Origin: Anaplasma ovis str. Haibei
Lineage (GTDB): Bacteria; Pseudomonadota; Alphaproteobacteria; Rickettsiales; Anaplasmataceae
NCBI RefSeq assembly: GCF_002214625.1
Contig: NZ_CP015994.1
Coordinates: 434,001 to 498,000 of the forward strand
Direction: 5' to 3'
Length of the DNA: 64,000 nt
Numbering within the stretch: the first letter of the stretch is position 1; every line of letters begins with the position of its first letter. Below, in pieces: positions 10,994 through 18,757 of this stretch. The notes beneath the pieces were generated by a model. It saw only the letters and a program-made list of their open reading frames with translations. It was not told the origin of the DNA and searched no databases. Position numbers and translations under genes: made by a program.

Positions 10994-11013
10994 AGAGGGT
11001 AGGAATTGTTGGT

Positions 11014-13434
11014 ATGTTTGATATAACGAGGAAGTGTGTAGAGTGGGGAGATAGGCCGTTAGTTATTGAGAGTGGTAAGATAGCTCGTCAAGCGGATGGT
11101 GCGGTTGTTGTTGATTATGGGGGGACTTCTGTACTGTCGACCGTTGTCTCGCAGAAATCCAAGGAGCCGGTTGATTTTTTGCCGTTGACAGTTCAGTTTC
11201 TTGCGAAGAGTTATGCTGTAGGTAGGATTCCAGGTGGGTTCTTCAAACGGGAGGGTAAGCCCTCTGATAGAGAAACTCTGATTTCAAGGTTGGTTGATAG
11301 GAGTATCAGGCCGCTGTTTCCCACAGGGTTTTGCGACGAGATTGTTATTGTATGCAATTTGCTGTCTTACGATCAGGCGAGCCCACCGGAAACCGTGGCG
11401 CTCATAGGTGCTGCGGCGGCTTTGGCTATATCGGGGATACCGTTTCCTGTGCCCATAGCTGGTGCGAAGATTGGCTATATTAGAGAGGAAGAGCGCTACA
11501 TATTGAACCCATCGGCTGAGGAGTTGACCAGGAGCGAGCTCGACATGTTTTATTCGGGCACCAGGAGCTCTGTGGTAATGGTGGAGTCGGAGGCATCTGA
11601 GCTCTCTGAAGAAGAAATGCTGGGTGCTTTGACATTCGGGCACGGAAATTGCGCTCAGGTATTGGATTTGATAGAGGAATTTGCTGAAGCTGCGGGTCCG
11701 AAAAGTGCTGTTGAGTTTGTTCCGCACGACATAGGCAAGGTGGTATCGGATATAAATAGTGATTATTCTGAGAAGTTTTCGGTTGCGTATGGTGACCATA
11801 ACAAGAAAACCAGAGTGCTCCAGCTTGATGCTGCCAGGGAGGGTTTGTACTCAGATTTGTGCAAGAAACACGTTGACGGGAGCGGTGAGTATACTGAGCA
11901 AGAGGTCCTTTTAGCGATAAAAACATTCGAGCGGTCTTTGGTGCGTTCTAGGGTTTTGGACACACTTAAGCGCGTTGATGGCAGAGGCTTCGATCAGATA
12001 CGCAACATTGAAATAGAAGTCGATTTAATCCCTAGGTCTCACGGCTCCGCGCTGTTTACCAGGGGTGACACTCAGGCGTTGGTGATAACCGCGCTTGGCA
12101 CTCCGCAGGATGAGCAGGTGGTTGATGGTTTCGATGGAGACCGGAGAGAGAGGTTTTTGTTGCATTATAACTTTCCATCTTATGCGGTTGGTGAGGCTGC
12201 AGCGCTTCGTCCTCCAGGTAGGAGGGAGATAGGGCATGGAAAACTCGCTTGGCGGGCTATTCACCCGGTTTTGCCGACAAAGGCGGATTTCCCCTACACC
12301 ATTAGAGTTGTGTCCGAGATTACTGAGTCTGACGGGTCCTCCTCCATGGCCACAGTGTGCGGTGCATCTCTTGCGCTTATGGATACTGGTGTGCCGCTCA
12401 AGTCCTCAGTGGCCGGCATCGCTATGGGCCTTATTAAAGAGGGTGATAGGTACGCAGTACTCTCTGACATTATCGGAGATGAGGATTATCTTGGGGACAT
12501 GGACTTCAAGGTTGCCGGGACCAAAGAGGGTATTACCGCCCTTCAGATGGATATGAAAATAAGGGGGATAGGTTTTGACATCATTGAAAAATCTCTTCAA
12601 CAAGCCAGGGACGGCAGGCTGTTCATCATAGGTAAGATGGATAAGGTGATCAAAGAGTCCAGGGATAGGGTGCGAGACCATGTGCCCAGGATGGAGTCTA
12701 TGGTTATTGATAAGAGCAAGATCAAGAACGTTATAGGTACCGGTGGGAAGAACGTCAGGGAGATTTGTGAAAAGACGGGCGTTAAGATTGAAATATCCCA
12801 GGATGGTACCGTGATGATATACGCCGTGAGTAGGGATGCCGTTGAAGAAGCAAAGAACATGATAATGTGCATAGTCTCCGAGCCTGAGGTCGGTAAGGTT
12901 TTTAGCGGTGTGATCAGCGAAATCGCCAAGTATGGCGCGTTTGTTAGCTTCTTAGGTGGTAGAAGGGGGCTTGTGCATATTAGCGAGATAAAAAACGAAC
13001 ATATAGGTTCGGTGTCTGATGTACTCGCAGTTGATGATAAGGTAAAAGTCCTTGTCATCGGTATTGATAAGGACCATGTGCAGCTTTCAATGCGTAGGGT
13101 TGATCAAGACAGCGGGGATCTTCTGGATCATGAGCCGTATTCTTCTCATAAGAAGAATGGCTCACAGTCTGTAGACACTTGCGGCGCTTCTTCCGGATTT
13201 CGGGACTACTCTTCAGGCCTTGCTAGGGAGAGGAGACGGAGCGGCGGCAGTGGTGGTGGCGGTAGACCTGTACGTCGTCGTAGTGCTGGAAGCTCAGGTG
13301 GCGGCGGCAGTGGGGGGTATTACAGTGTTCCCCCGCATGTTGGCACTCCCGATCCAGTAAATGGTAACGATAGACGTAGGGGCAGTGGGCCCCAGCATGC
13401 TTCTGGTGGCAACAAAAAGCCTAGGTTCTTTTAA
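11014..13434 (+). CDS. pnp: Polyribonucleotide nucleotidyltransferase (PNPase)
   Basis: PNPase is a 3'-to-5' phosphorolytic exoribonuclease and degradosome-type enzyme. The 806-aa product has two RNase PH-like halves: the first contains FFKREGKPSDRETLISRLVD, the second contains FTRGDTQALVITALGT. A KH domain follows (IGTGGKNVREICEKTG, about residues 570-590), then an S1 domain (GKVFSGVISEIAKYGAFVSF, about 628-700). The last 90 residues form a Gly/Arg/Ser-rich tail with GGGG and RRR runs that goes beyond the S1 domain of E. coli PNPase. Such basic low-complexity tails often bind RNA or partner proteins, but this one's function is not known to me. It is followed within 7 nt by the methyltransferase gene. 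Confidence 0.96.
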   Translation: MFDITRKCVEWGDRPLVIESGKIARQADGAVVVDYGGTSVLSTVVSQKSKEPVDFLPLTVQFLAKSYAVGRIPGGFFKREGKPSDRETLISRLVDRSIRPLFPTGFCDEIVIVCNLLSYDQASPPETVALIGAAAALAISGIPFPVPIAGAKIGYIREEERYILNPSAEELTRSELDMFYSGTRSSVVMVESEASELSEEEMLGALTFGHGNCAQVLDLIEEFAEAAGPKSAVEFVPHDIGKVVSDINSDYSEKFSVAYGDHNKKTRVLQLDAAREGLYSDLCKKHVDGSGEYTEQEVLLAIKTFERSLVRSRVLDTLKRVDGRGFDQIRNIEIEVDLIPRSHGSALFTRGDTQALVITALGTPQDEQVVDGFDGDRRERFLLHYNFPSYAVGEAAALRPPGRREIGHGKLAWRAIHPVLPTKADFPYTIRVVSEITESDGSSSMATVCGASLALMDTGVPLKSSVAGIAMGLIKEGDRYAVLSDIIGDEDYLGDMDFKVAGTKEGITALQMDMKIRGIGFDIIEKSLQQARDGRLFIIGKMDKVIKESRDRVRDHVPRMESMVIDKSKIKNVIGTGGKNVREICEKTGVKIEISQDGTVMIYAVSRDAVEEAKNMIMCIVSEPEVGKVFSGVISEIAKYGAFVSFLGGRRGLVHISEIKNEHIGSVSDVLAVDDKVKVLVIGIDKDHVQLSMRRVDQDSGDLLDHEPYSSHKKNGSQSVDTCGASSGFRDYSSGLARERRRSGGSGGGGRPVRRRSAGSSGGGGSGGYYSVPPHVGTPDPVNGNDRRRGSGPQHASGGNKKPRFF

Positions 13435-13440
13435 GCTTAG

Positions 13441-14220
13441 GTGTTTGATAGGGGGCTCGTAAGGCGCCGCAGGACCCGTGTAGGCTCTGCCTCGGCGCCG
13501 CTTTTTTTCGAGGTAGCCACTCTTATTTGTTATAGGGTGGCTATTCTCTTGCAGAATTGTCCCGTCAGCGTGCTAGTCTTGGGGTGCAGAAACGGCCTCG
13601 TGGCAAGTGAGTTGTCGCGCATTTTGCCTGATGGTTCAAGCGTGGTGCAGTGTGATGTTTCGCTCGAGGTGCTTACCGGCGTAAGCGGGGAACTCCTAGT
13701 TGTTGCTGACGAAGAAGCGCTACCCTTCAGGGAAGGCAGCTTTGACTTTGTCATCAGCAATCTTTCCCTACACAATATAAATGATGTACCTGGGGTATTC
13801 GCCCGGATCTGCTCCATTCTTGCGAAGAACGGGGTTTTCATTGCAGCAACTTTTGGCAGTAGGACTCTATACGGCGTTAAAATAGCCTTGGCTTCTGCCG
13901 AGGGAGTGCGTGTTGCGCCTAGAATCCAACCCTTTCACTCCACCCCCTATATGCTTGAATGTCTACAACTTTGTGGCTTTTCCGGGCTTGTCGCAGAAGT
14001 TCATGTTATTGAAATGGCTTATAATAGCCTGTATGACCTATTTCATGCCCTCAGAAACATGGGGGAGGGCAACACTCTACACCGAAGTTACGAGCCGCTA
14101 GGTAGGGGTGTTATGGAAAAGGCGTGGTGCATATATAAGCAGTCAATGGGTAGGGATGGCGCCGTTCGTGTTCCCGTGCAGTTTGAAATTGTGACGCTAA
14201 GGGCCGTAAGCAGAAACTAA
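13441..14220 (+). CDS. SAM-dependent methyltransferase, BioC/NDUFAF5 type
   Basis: A class I methyltransferase-fold protein of 259 aa. It opens with MFDRGLVRRRRTR, which matches the FDR.L...RR.R start of the NDUFAF5/BioC group. It carries a degenerate glycine loop (VLVLGCRNGLVA), the DFVISNLSLHNINDVPG block and LRNMGEGNTLHRSYEPLGR near the end, where BioC/NDUFAF5 proteins have a similar MGE.N stretch. It starts with GTG only 7 nt after pnp, so the two are probably cotranscribed. It may be BioC (malonyl-ACP methylation for biotin, compatible with bioA at 51351) or an NDUFAF5-like complex I assembly factor. I cannot choose from sequence alone. Confidence 0.72.
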   Translation: MFDRGLVRRRRTRVGSASAPLFFEVATLICYRVAILLQNCPVSVLVLGCRNGLVASELSRILPDGSSVVQCDVSLEVLTGVSGELLVVADEEALPFREGSFDFVISNLSLHNINDVPGVFARICSILAKNGVFIAATFGSRTLYGVKIALASAEGVRVAPRIQPFHSTPYMLECLQLCGFSGLVAEVHVIEMAYNSLYDLFHALRNMGEGNTLHRSYEPLGRGVMEKAWCIYKQSMGRDGAVRVPVQFEIVTLRAVSRN

Positions 14221-14240
14221 CTGCCACATATCCTCAGAGG

Positions 14241-15869
14241 TTGCATGACCAACTACCTGTGGAGCAACAGGGAGGGTCACAGGATCAAGTTAGTTCATCA
14301 GGACAAGTTAGCTCATCAGAGCAGGGTAGTTCATCATATGTGATGGATACATCCTGGAGTACATTCAGTGGTGCAGCTACACCAGGAGGACAAGCTTCTA
14401 ATCAGGAAGCTAGTCAGTCACCTGTGGAGCAACAGGAAGGGTCACAGGGTCAAGTTAGTTCATCAGGACAAGTTAGCTCATCAGAGCAGGGTAGTTCATC
14501 ATATGTGATGGATACATCCTGGAGTACATTCAGTGGTGCAGCTACACCAGGAGGACAAGCTTCTAATCAGGAAGCTAGTCAGTCACCTGTGGAGCAACAG
14601 GAAGGGTCACAGGGTCAAGTTAGTTCATCAGGACAAGTTAGCTCATCAGAGCAGGGTAGTTCATCATATGTGATGGATACGTCCTGGAGTACATTCAGTG
14701 GTGCAGCTACACCAGGAGGACAAGCTTCTGGTGGCACAGTTGATTGGCAAAAAGCAATATCTGACAAGATCGGAAGCCAGGAGTACATGGATGCTGCTCG
14801 TTCCATCATAGCTGTAGGGATTTATGCTGCACAGACTGCGATAGCGAACAGCTTGGGTAGGCAGTCCCCAGGTGATTGTGAAGATGTTGAAAGGATAGTA
14901 TTTGATAACCTTACACATAGCCACCTTCATGACAGTGGTCTTTCGCTGGGTTCCATAAGACTCATTTTCAGGAAGATTGAGGATGCACTTGAGTTACGTG
15001 ATCAGAAAATTTGCGATGACTACGCCGGCCATCTTGCGCAGGCGGTTGTTGACGGCGCGCGGCTTGCGGCTGCCATTGAAAGTGGTTCTGCTGAAGGTAG
15101 AAGTCTCGTTGAGTTCATAAAAACAGTTGAGGATTCATATTCCGAGTACGGTGCTCTGGTAAGTAAAGAGTTTGATCGTAATGCCAAGATAAAAGAAGAG
15201 GACCTACGCGCTTTTGTTGACTTTGTATTGGGTAGTGTGCCGTACAATACAGGTGATGCAGCTGCGGCTAAAAGCATATTTGATACACTTTCCAGGTATG
15301 TTGAACAATACGGTGTATCGTACAGTTGGATAAGTGGTCCTAATGTCAGGTATTTGCGTGTGGCCGTATATGTCGCTGAGTGTGGTAATCTCCAAATAAG
15401 CGAGGCAGCGGTTACCGATGCAGTAGCTAGGTTCAGGACACTGCTGTCTGATACTCCCGTTACCAGTGTGCAGCAAGAGGAGACCATAGAGCTTGATCGC
15501 GGGACTGGGGCTCCGTCAGTTGATAGCTTTACTTCTGTAGTACGTGACAAGGTTGTTGGTCCCGCAAAGGAAATGGCGACAAAGGCCCATAGAGAAATAC
15601 GCGAGAGGTATATGGTGACATCTTTCTCTGGCACTGAACGGCTTGTCATGACTATCTCAGCCCTTCTTGCCACAATATTTGCTATCTGCGCGTGTTTGGA
15701 GCCAGGGATAATAGGGGCGTCTGGCCCACTGGTTTGGGGTTGTCTTGCACTAGTTGCAGTGTTGCCGCTTCTTGGTATGGCTGTGCACACGGCAATTGAT
15801 GCCAGGGATAAGAAAAAGACGTCTGGTTATGGGCAACGGGAACGTACTATATGGGAATTATTACGTTGA
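14241..15869 (+). CDS. Truncated second copy of the AAAP-like Ser/Gln-repeat protein
   Basis: A 542-aa open frame that from about 14285 to 15840 is base-for-base the same, by eye, as 18925-20480 in the full gene downstream. It has three 55-residue repeats (the full gene has four), the shared globular middle and only the first membrane helix pair. At 15840 the homology stops and 9 unrelated codons lead to a stop, so the C-terminal third is missing. The 5' end is also abnormal. It starts with TTG, lacks the MSDNNQG leader of the full gene and lacks the promoter seen at 18598. It may be a silent recombination donor, or may be read through from pnp and the methyltransferase gene 20 nt upstream. 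Confidence 0.7.
   Translation: MHDQLPVEQQGGSQDQVSSSGQVSSSEQGSSSYVMDTSWSTFSGAATPGGQASNQEASQSPVEQQEGSQGQVSSSGQVSSSEQGSSSYVMDTSWSTFSGAATPGGQASNQEASQSPVEQQEGSQGQVSSSGQVSSSEQGSSSYVMDTSWSTFSGAATPGGQASGGTVDWQKAISDKIGSQEYMDAARSIIAVGIYAAQTAIANSLGRQSPGDCEDVERIVFDNLTHSHLHDSGLSLGSIRLIFRKIEDALELRDQKICDDYAGHLAQAVVDGARLAAAIESGSAEGRSLVEFIKTVEDSYSEYGALVSKEFDRNAKIKEEDLRAFVDFVLGSVPYNTGDAAAAKSIFDTLSRYVEQYGVSYSWISGPNVRYLRVAVYVAECGNLQISEAAVTDAVARFRTLLSDTPVTSVQQEETIELDRGTGAPSVDSFTSVVRDKVVGPAKEMATKAHREIRERYMVTSFSGTERLVMTISALLATIFAICACLEPGIIGASGPLVWGCLALVAVLPLLGMAVHTAIDARDKKKTSGYGQRERTIWELLR
14257..15840 (+). repeat. Long direct repeat, copy 1 (partner 18897-20480)
   Basis: About 1584 bp is shared with 18897-20480 at a constant offset of 4640 bp. 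The first 30 bp hold a few mismatches; from 14285 on I see none. Homology ends sharply after GGGCAACGGG at 15840. The copies flank lepA and could support unequal crossover or gene conversion. Confidence 0.88.
14287..14730 (+). repeat. 165-bp tandem repeats (55 aa), about 2.7 copies
   Basis: The period is exactly 165 bp: the TGATGGATAC marker recurs at 14341, 14506 and 14671. Each unit encodes QVSSSGQVSSSEQG, then YVMDTSWSTFSGAATPGGQ and a Gln/Glu-rich tail. Units are nearly identical; the last has GTCC where the others have ATCC. The array is coding. Confidence 0.92.
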
Positions 15870-15918
15870 AAGGGGCGAGATAGTGACTTAAACTCTCTTA
15901 GGCGTTATTTTTGGGCTC

Positions 15919-17718
15919 ATGGTGGGCAACGGCACTATACGGAATTTTGCTATTATAGCTCATATAGATCACGGAAAATCTACCCTGGCAGACAGGCTAA
16001 TAGAGGCTTGTAACGCGTTGTCGGACCGCGATATGAAAGACCAGGTGCTCGATTCTATGGATATCGAACGGGAACGTGGCATAACTATCAAGGCCCAGAC
16101 TGTGAGATTAACGTATGCTGCTAAAGATGGTGTTGTATACCATCTTAATCTTGTCGACACACCCGGGCATGTTGACTTTTCATATGAGGTCAGCAGAAGC
16201 CTAGCGGCATGTGAGGGATCATTACTCGTGATAGATAGCAGCCAGGGGGTTGAGGCTCAAACACTGGCTAACGTATACAAAGCAATAGAGAATGACCATG
16301 AAATTGTTACCGTGCTCAACAAGGCTGATCTCGCATCTTCCGATCCTGAAAAGGTAAAATTGCAAGTTGAGGAAATTATCGGCCTTGACGCCAGCGATGC
16401 CCTACTGATTTCCGCGAAAACCGGTATGGGTATTAGTGACGTATTAGAGGCGATAGTAAACAGGTTGCCAGCCCCTGTGGGGGATGCAAACGCTCCGCTG
16501 AAAGCCATCTTGGTTGATAGTTGGTACGATCCGTATCTTGGCATTGTCATTTTGCTGCGTGTAAAGGATGGGGTTCTAAAGAAGGGTATGAAGGTCACCA
16601 TGCTGTCTACAGGAGGAGTGTACCAGGTAGACAATGTTGGAGTGTTTACCCCAAACAAACAGATGGTAGACTCTCTTTCTGTAGGTGAAATAGGATTCAT
16701 CACTGCGGGGATTAAAGAAATAGCAGATTGTAAGGTCGGCGATACCCTGACTGAAGATTCTAGGCGGTGCGACAACCCTTTTCCGGGATTTAGGGCAACA
16801 TGTCCAGTGGTTTTTTGTAGCCTATTTCCAGTGGATGCAAGCAGTTTTGAACATTTACGTGAAGCACTAGGAAAGTTGCAGTTAAATGATTCAAGCTTCA
16901 CGTTCGATATGGAAAGCTCTACTGCGCTCGGCTATGGCTTTCGTTGTGGATTTTTGGGCATGCTGCATCTGGAAGTGGTGCAGGAAAGGTTGGAGCGCGA
17001 GTTTGATCTCGATCTTACTGCAACCGCACCCAGCGTTGTATATAGGGTTACCGACAAGCACCGCGTTACTAAAGAGGTGCATAATCCGAACGATCTGCCT
17101 GAATCTCACGAAATACTTGGGGTAGAGGAACCCTGGATTGCGGCGACAATTATGGTGCCTGATCAGTACCTTGGTTCAATACTCGCGCTTTGTAATGGCA
17201 AACGTGGTGAGAAAGTGGATTTGTCTTATACTGGCAACATGGCGCTGCTAAAATACCGTCTTCCTCTGGCAGAGGTGGTGTTTGACTTTTATGACTCGCT
17301 GAAATCCATCTCCAAGGGATACGCGAGTTTAGACTGGCACATAGATGGCTATATGCCAACAGAGATATCTAAACTTACTATTTTAATTAACTCCGAGCCT
17401 GTTGATGCGCTATCGTGCATAATCCATAAATCCAAAGTTGAGTCTCGAGGACGGGAGATATGTGAGAGGTTGAAAGATTTGATTCCCAGGCAGCAGTACA
17501 AAGTTGCGATCCAAGCTGCTGTAGGGGCGAAAATCGTAGCTCGGGAAACTATATCTCCCTACAGAAAGGATGTAACGGCTAAGGTGTATGGGCGCGATGT
17601 GACAAGAAAGATGAAACTCTTGGAAAAGCAGAAGAAGGGGAAAAAGAGGTTGCGATCTATTGGTAATGTCAATGTTCCCCAGAGCGCGTTCATCCAGGCT
17701 TTGAAGATGAAGGACTAA
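15919..17718 (+). CDS. lepA: Elongation factor 4 (LepA), ribosome back-translocating GTPase
   Basis: A translational GTPase that binds ribosomes and affects assembly or initiation under stress. The 599-aa product has G1 AHIDHGKST (residues 14-22), G3 DTPGH (about 80), G4 NKAD (about 134), the domain II barrel, and the LepA-specific C-terminal domain ending in [17 protein letters not shown]. Length is typical (about 600). It starts at ATG 15919, 49 nt after the truncated AAAP-like copy. The gene is sandwiched between two near-identical copies of the repeat gene, so recombination between them could delete or amplify it. Confidence 0.95.
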   Translation: MVGNGTIRNFAIIAHIDHGKSTLADRLIEACNALSDRDMKDQVLDSMDIERERGITIKAQTVRLTYAAKDGVVYHLNLVDTPGHVDFSYEVSRSLAACEGSLLVIDSSQGVEAQTLANVYKAIENDHEIVTVLNKADLASSDPEKVKLQVEEIIGLDASDALLISAKTGMGISDVLEAIVNRLPAPVGDANAPLKAILVDSWYDPYLGIVILLRVKDGVLKKGMKVTMLSTGGVYQVDNVGVFTPNKQMVDSLSVGEIGFITAGIKEIADCKVGDTLTEDSRRCDNPFPGFRATCPVVFCSLFPVDASSFEHLREALGKLQLNDSSFTFDMESSTALGYGFRCGFLGMLHLEVVQERLEREFDLDLTATAPSVVYRVTDKHRVTKEVHNPNDLPESHEILGVEEPWIAATIMVPDQYLGSILALCNGKRGEKVDLSYTGNMALLKYRLPLAEVVFDFYDSLKSISKGYASLDWHIDGYMPTEISKLTILINSEPVDALSCIIHKSKVESRGREICERLKDLIPRQQYKVAIQAAVGAKIVARETISPYRKDVTAKVYGRDVTRKMKLLEKQKKGKKRLRSIGNVNVPQSAFIQALKMKD

Positions 17719-18000
17719 AATCCCAAGCTGGTGGCTGTATGGGTTTCTACGGTACGACGGCTTGTATGTTTTATTGTGCGTTACAGATCATGCTGGCGCA
17801 GACAGCTTTGCGACGCGTTTATCAGTAGCTGACCCGTCTTTTCTGTGAATGAGAGGTGTGGTCACTTAAAACGTATATATACGCTGGCGTACTTATTACT
17901 TTTGTCCCAACGCTTGATATCTATGGAGCGCGTGCTGGGTGTACAGCAGCAGAATTGGCACTGGTTGCTCGTTATTGGTATATGGTTAGGTATGCAACAC

Positions 18001-18372
18001 TCAAGCTCCTCTACTTAAGGACTTCTGCCACTCTGTGCCCACTGCATAAATTCTAAGATCGCGTCTATTTTTGTGTCTAAAAAACAGCAAGCCGGGCCTT
18101 GCGAGTGTTATACCAACTATGTGCAGTGCTGCAAGTATTACCAAAAGTGCAAATGGCCGCAATAAAGCCGCGCCCAGCTCTCTCGAGATATTTATCCTAT
18201 TAACAAAGAGCATGTAGCATATAGTGTGCATCAGTAGCGTGTCCAGCAAAGCAACGGCCACACAAGAGGTTAGCATCCTGCTGCCTAGGTACTCTCTGAT
18301 TATTGACTCTATACCACCGTACTGGTCGTTGCTTTTGTAATTGTTCATGATGCCCCTGAAGCGTCTGTCCAA
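18001..18372 (-). CDS. Small predicted membrane protein of unknown function
   Basis: A 123-aa open frame on the strand opposite its neighbours. It has two clear hydrophobic spans, around residues 36-57 (SCVAVALLDTLLMHTICYML) and 70-95 (LLRPFALLVILAALHIVGI). Charged N- and C-terminal tails suggest an inner-membrane protein. I recognise no family. A start at the ATG at 18348 (residue 9) is equally possible. It sits alone between lepA and the AAAP-like gene. It could be spurious, but paired helices with charged flanks are unlikely in a random frame. Confidence 0.5.
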   Translation of the reverse strand: MDRRFRGIMNNYKSNDQYGGIESIIREYLGSRMLTSCVAVALLDTLLMHTICYMLFVNRINISRELGAALLRPFALLVILAALHIVGITLARPGLLFFRHKNRRDLRIYAVGTEWQKSLSRGA

Positions 18373-18757
18373 GACGCGGTATGACCTTTCCCGCAGTGGC
18401 GGATGTTACACCTAGCAGTCTACTATTATAGGATTACACATTGGTTAACCTGCCATCGTTTAGTGCCGTGCATCAATCTGTGCTTGGTTACCTACCAACG
18501 ATGCGACACTTGGGTGATGTTTGTAGCCTATAATAGGCATGTCTACAACATGTGGTGCGGCTGTATCTCACAATTGCTAAAATTTAGTATATTTGTCTTG
18601 CAATCACACGTTTCCATGTGCTACAATACCGCCGCGAGTGCCGTAGCGCACGGGGTGTGCGGTTATCTGTTTTCCCGATAGTGGGTTGTTTCTCAATCTC
18701 TCGAAAACTTTGCGTCGTGCCCTATGGTAGCCTGAGGTTTATTTTTGTGTGTGTGTT
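18373..18757. other. Regulatory spacer upstream of the AAAP-like gene
   Basis: A 385-nt spacer between the minus-strand membrane protein and the AAAP-like gene. It carries the conserved promoter at 18598-18627 and a leader of about 125 nt. The second half aligns with the leader of the paralog at 24408, including the cytosine/guanine-rich CCGCGAGTG segment after the -10. Confidence 0.6.
18598..18627 (+). promoter_or_regulatory. Sigma-70-like promoter of the AAAP-like gene
   Basis: TTGCAA, an 18-bp spacer, then TACAAT. The same arrangement (TTGCAA, 18 bp, TAAAAT) occurs at 24245 upstream of a paralog, and surrounding bases are also conserved, which supports function. Confidence 0.6.

Noticed and set aside
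14287-14730. CRISPR array
   Set aside because: The units are contiguous 165-bp coding repeats without variable spacers, and no cas gene is present.
17872-17883. 12-bp palindrome CGTATATATACG after lepA
   Set aside because: Low-complexity alternating TA core; such palindromes arise by chance and no gene or promoter signal is linked to it.
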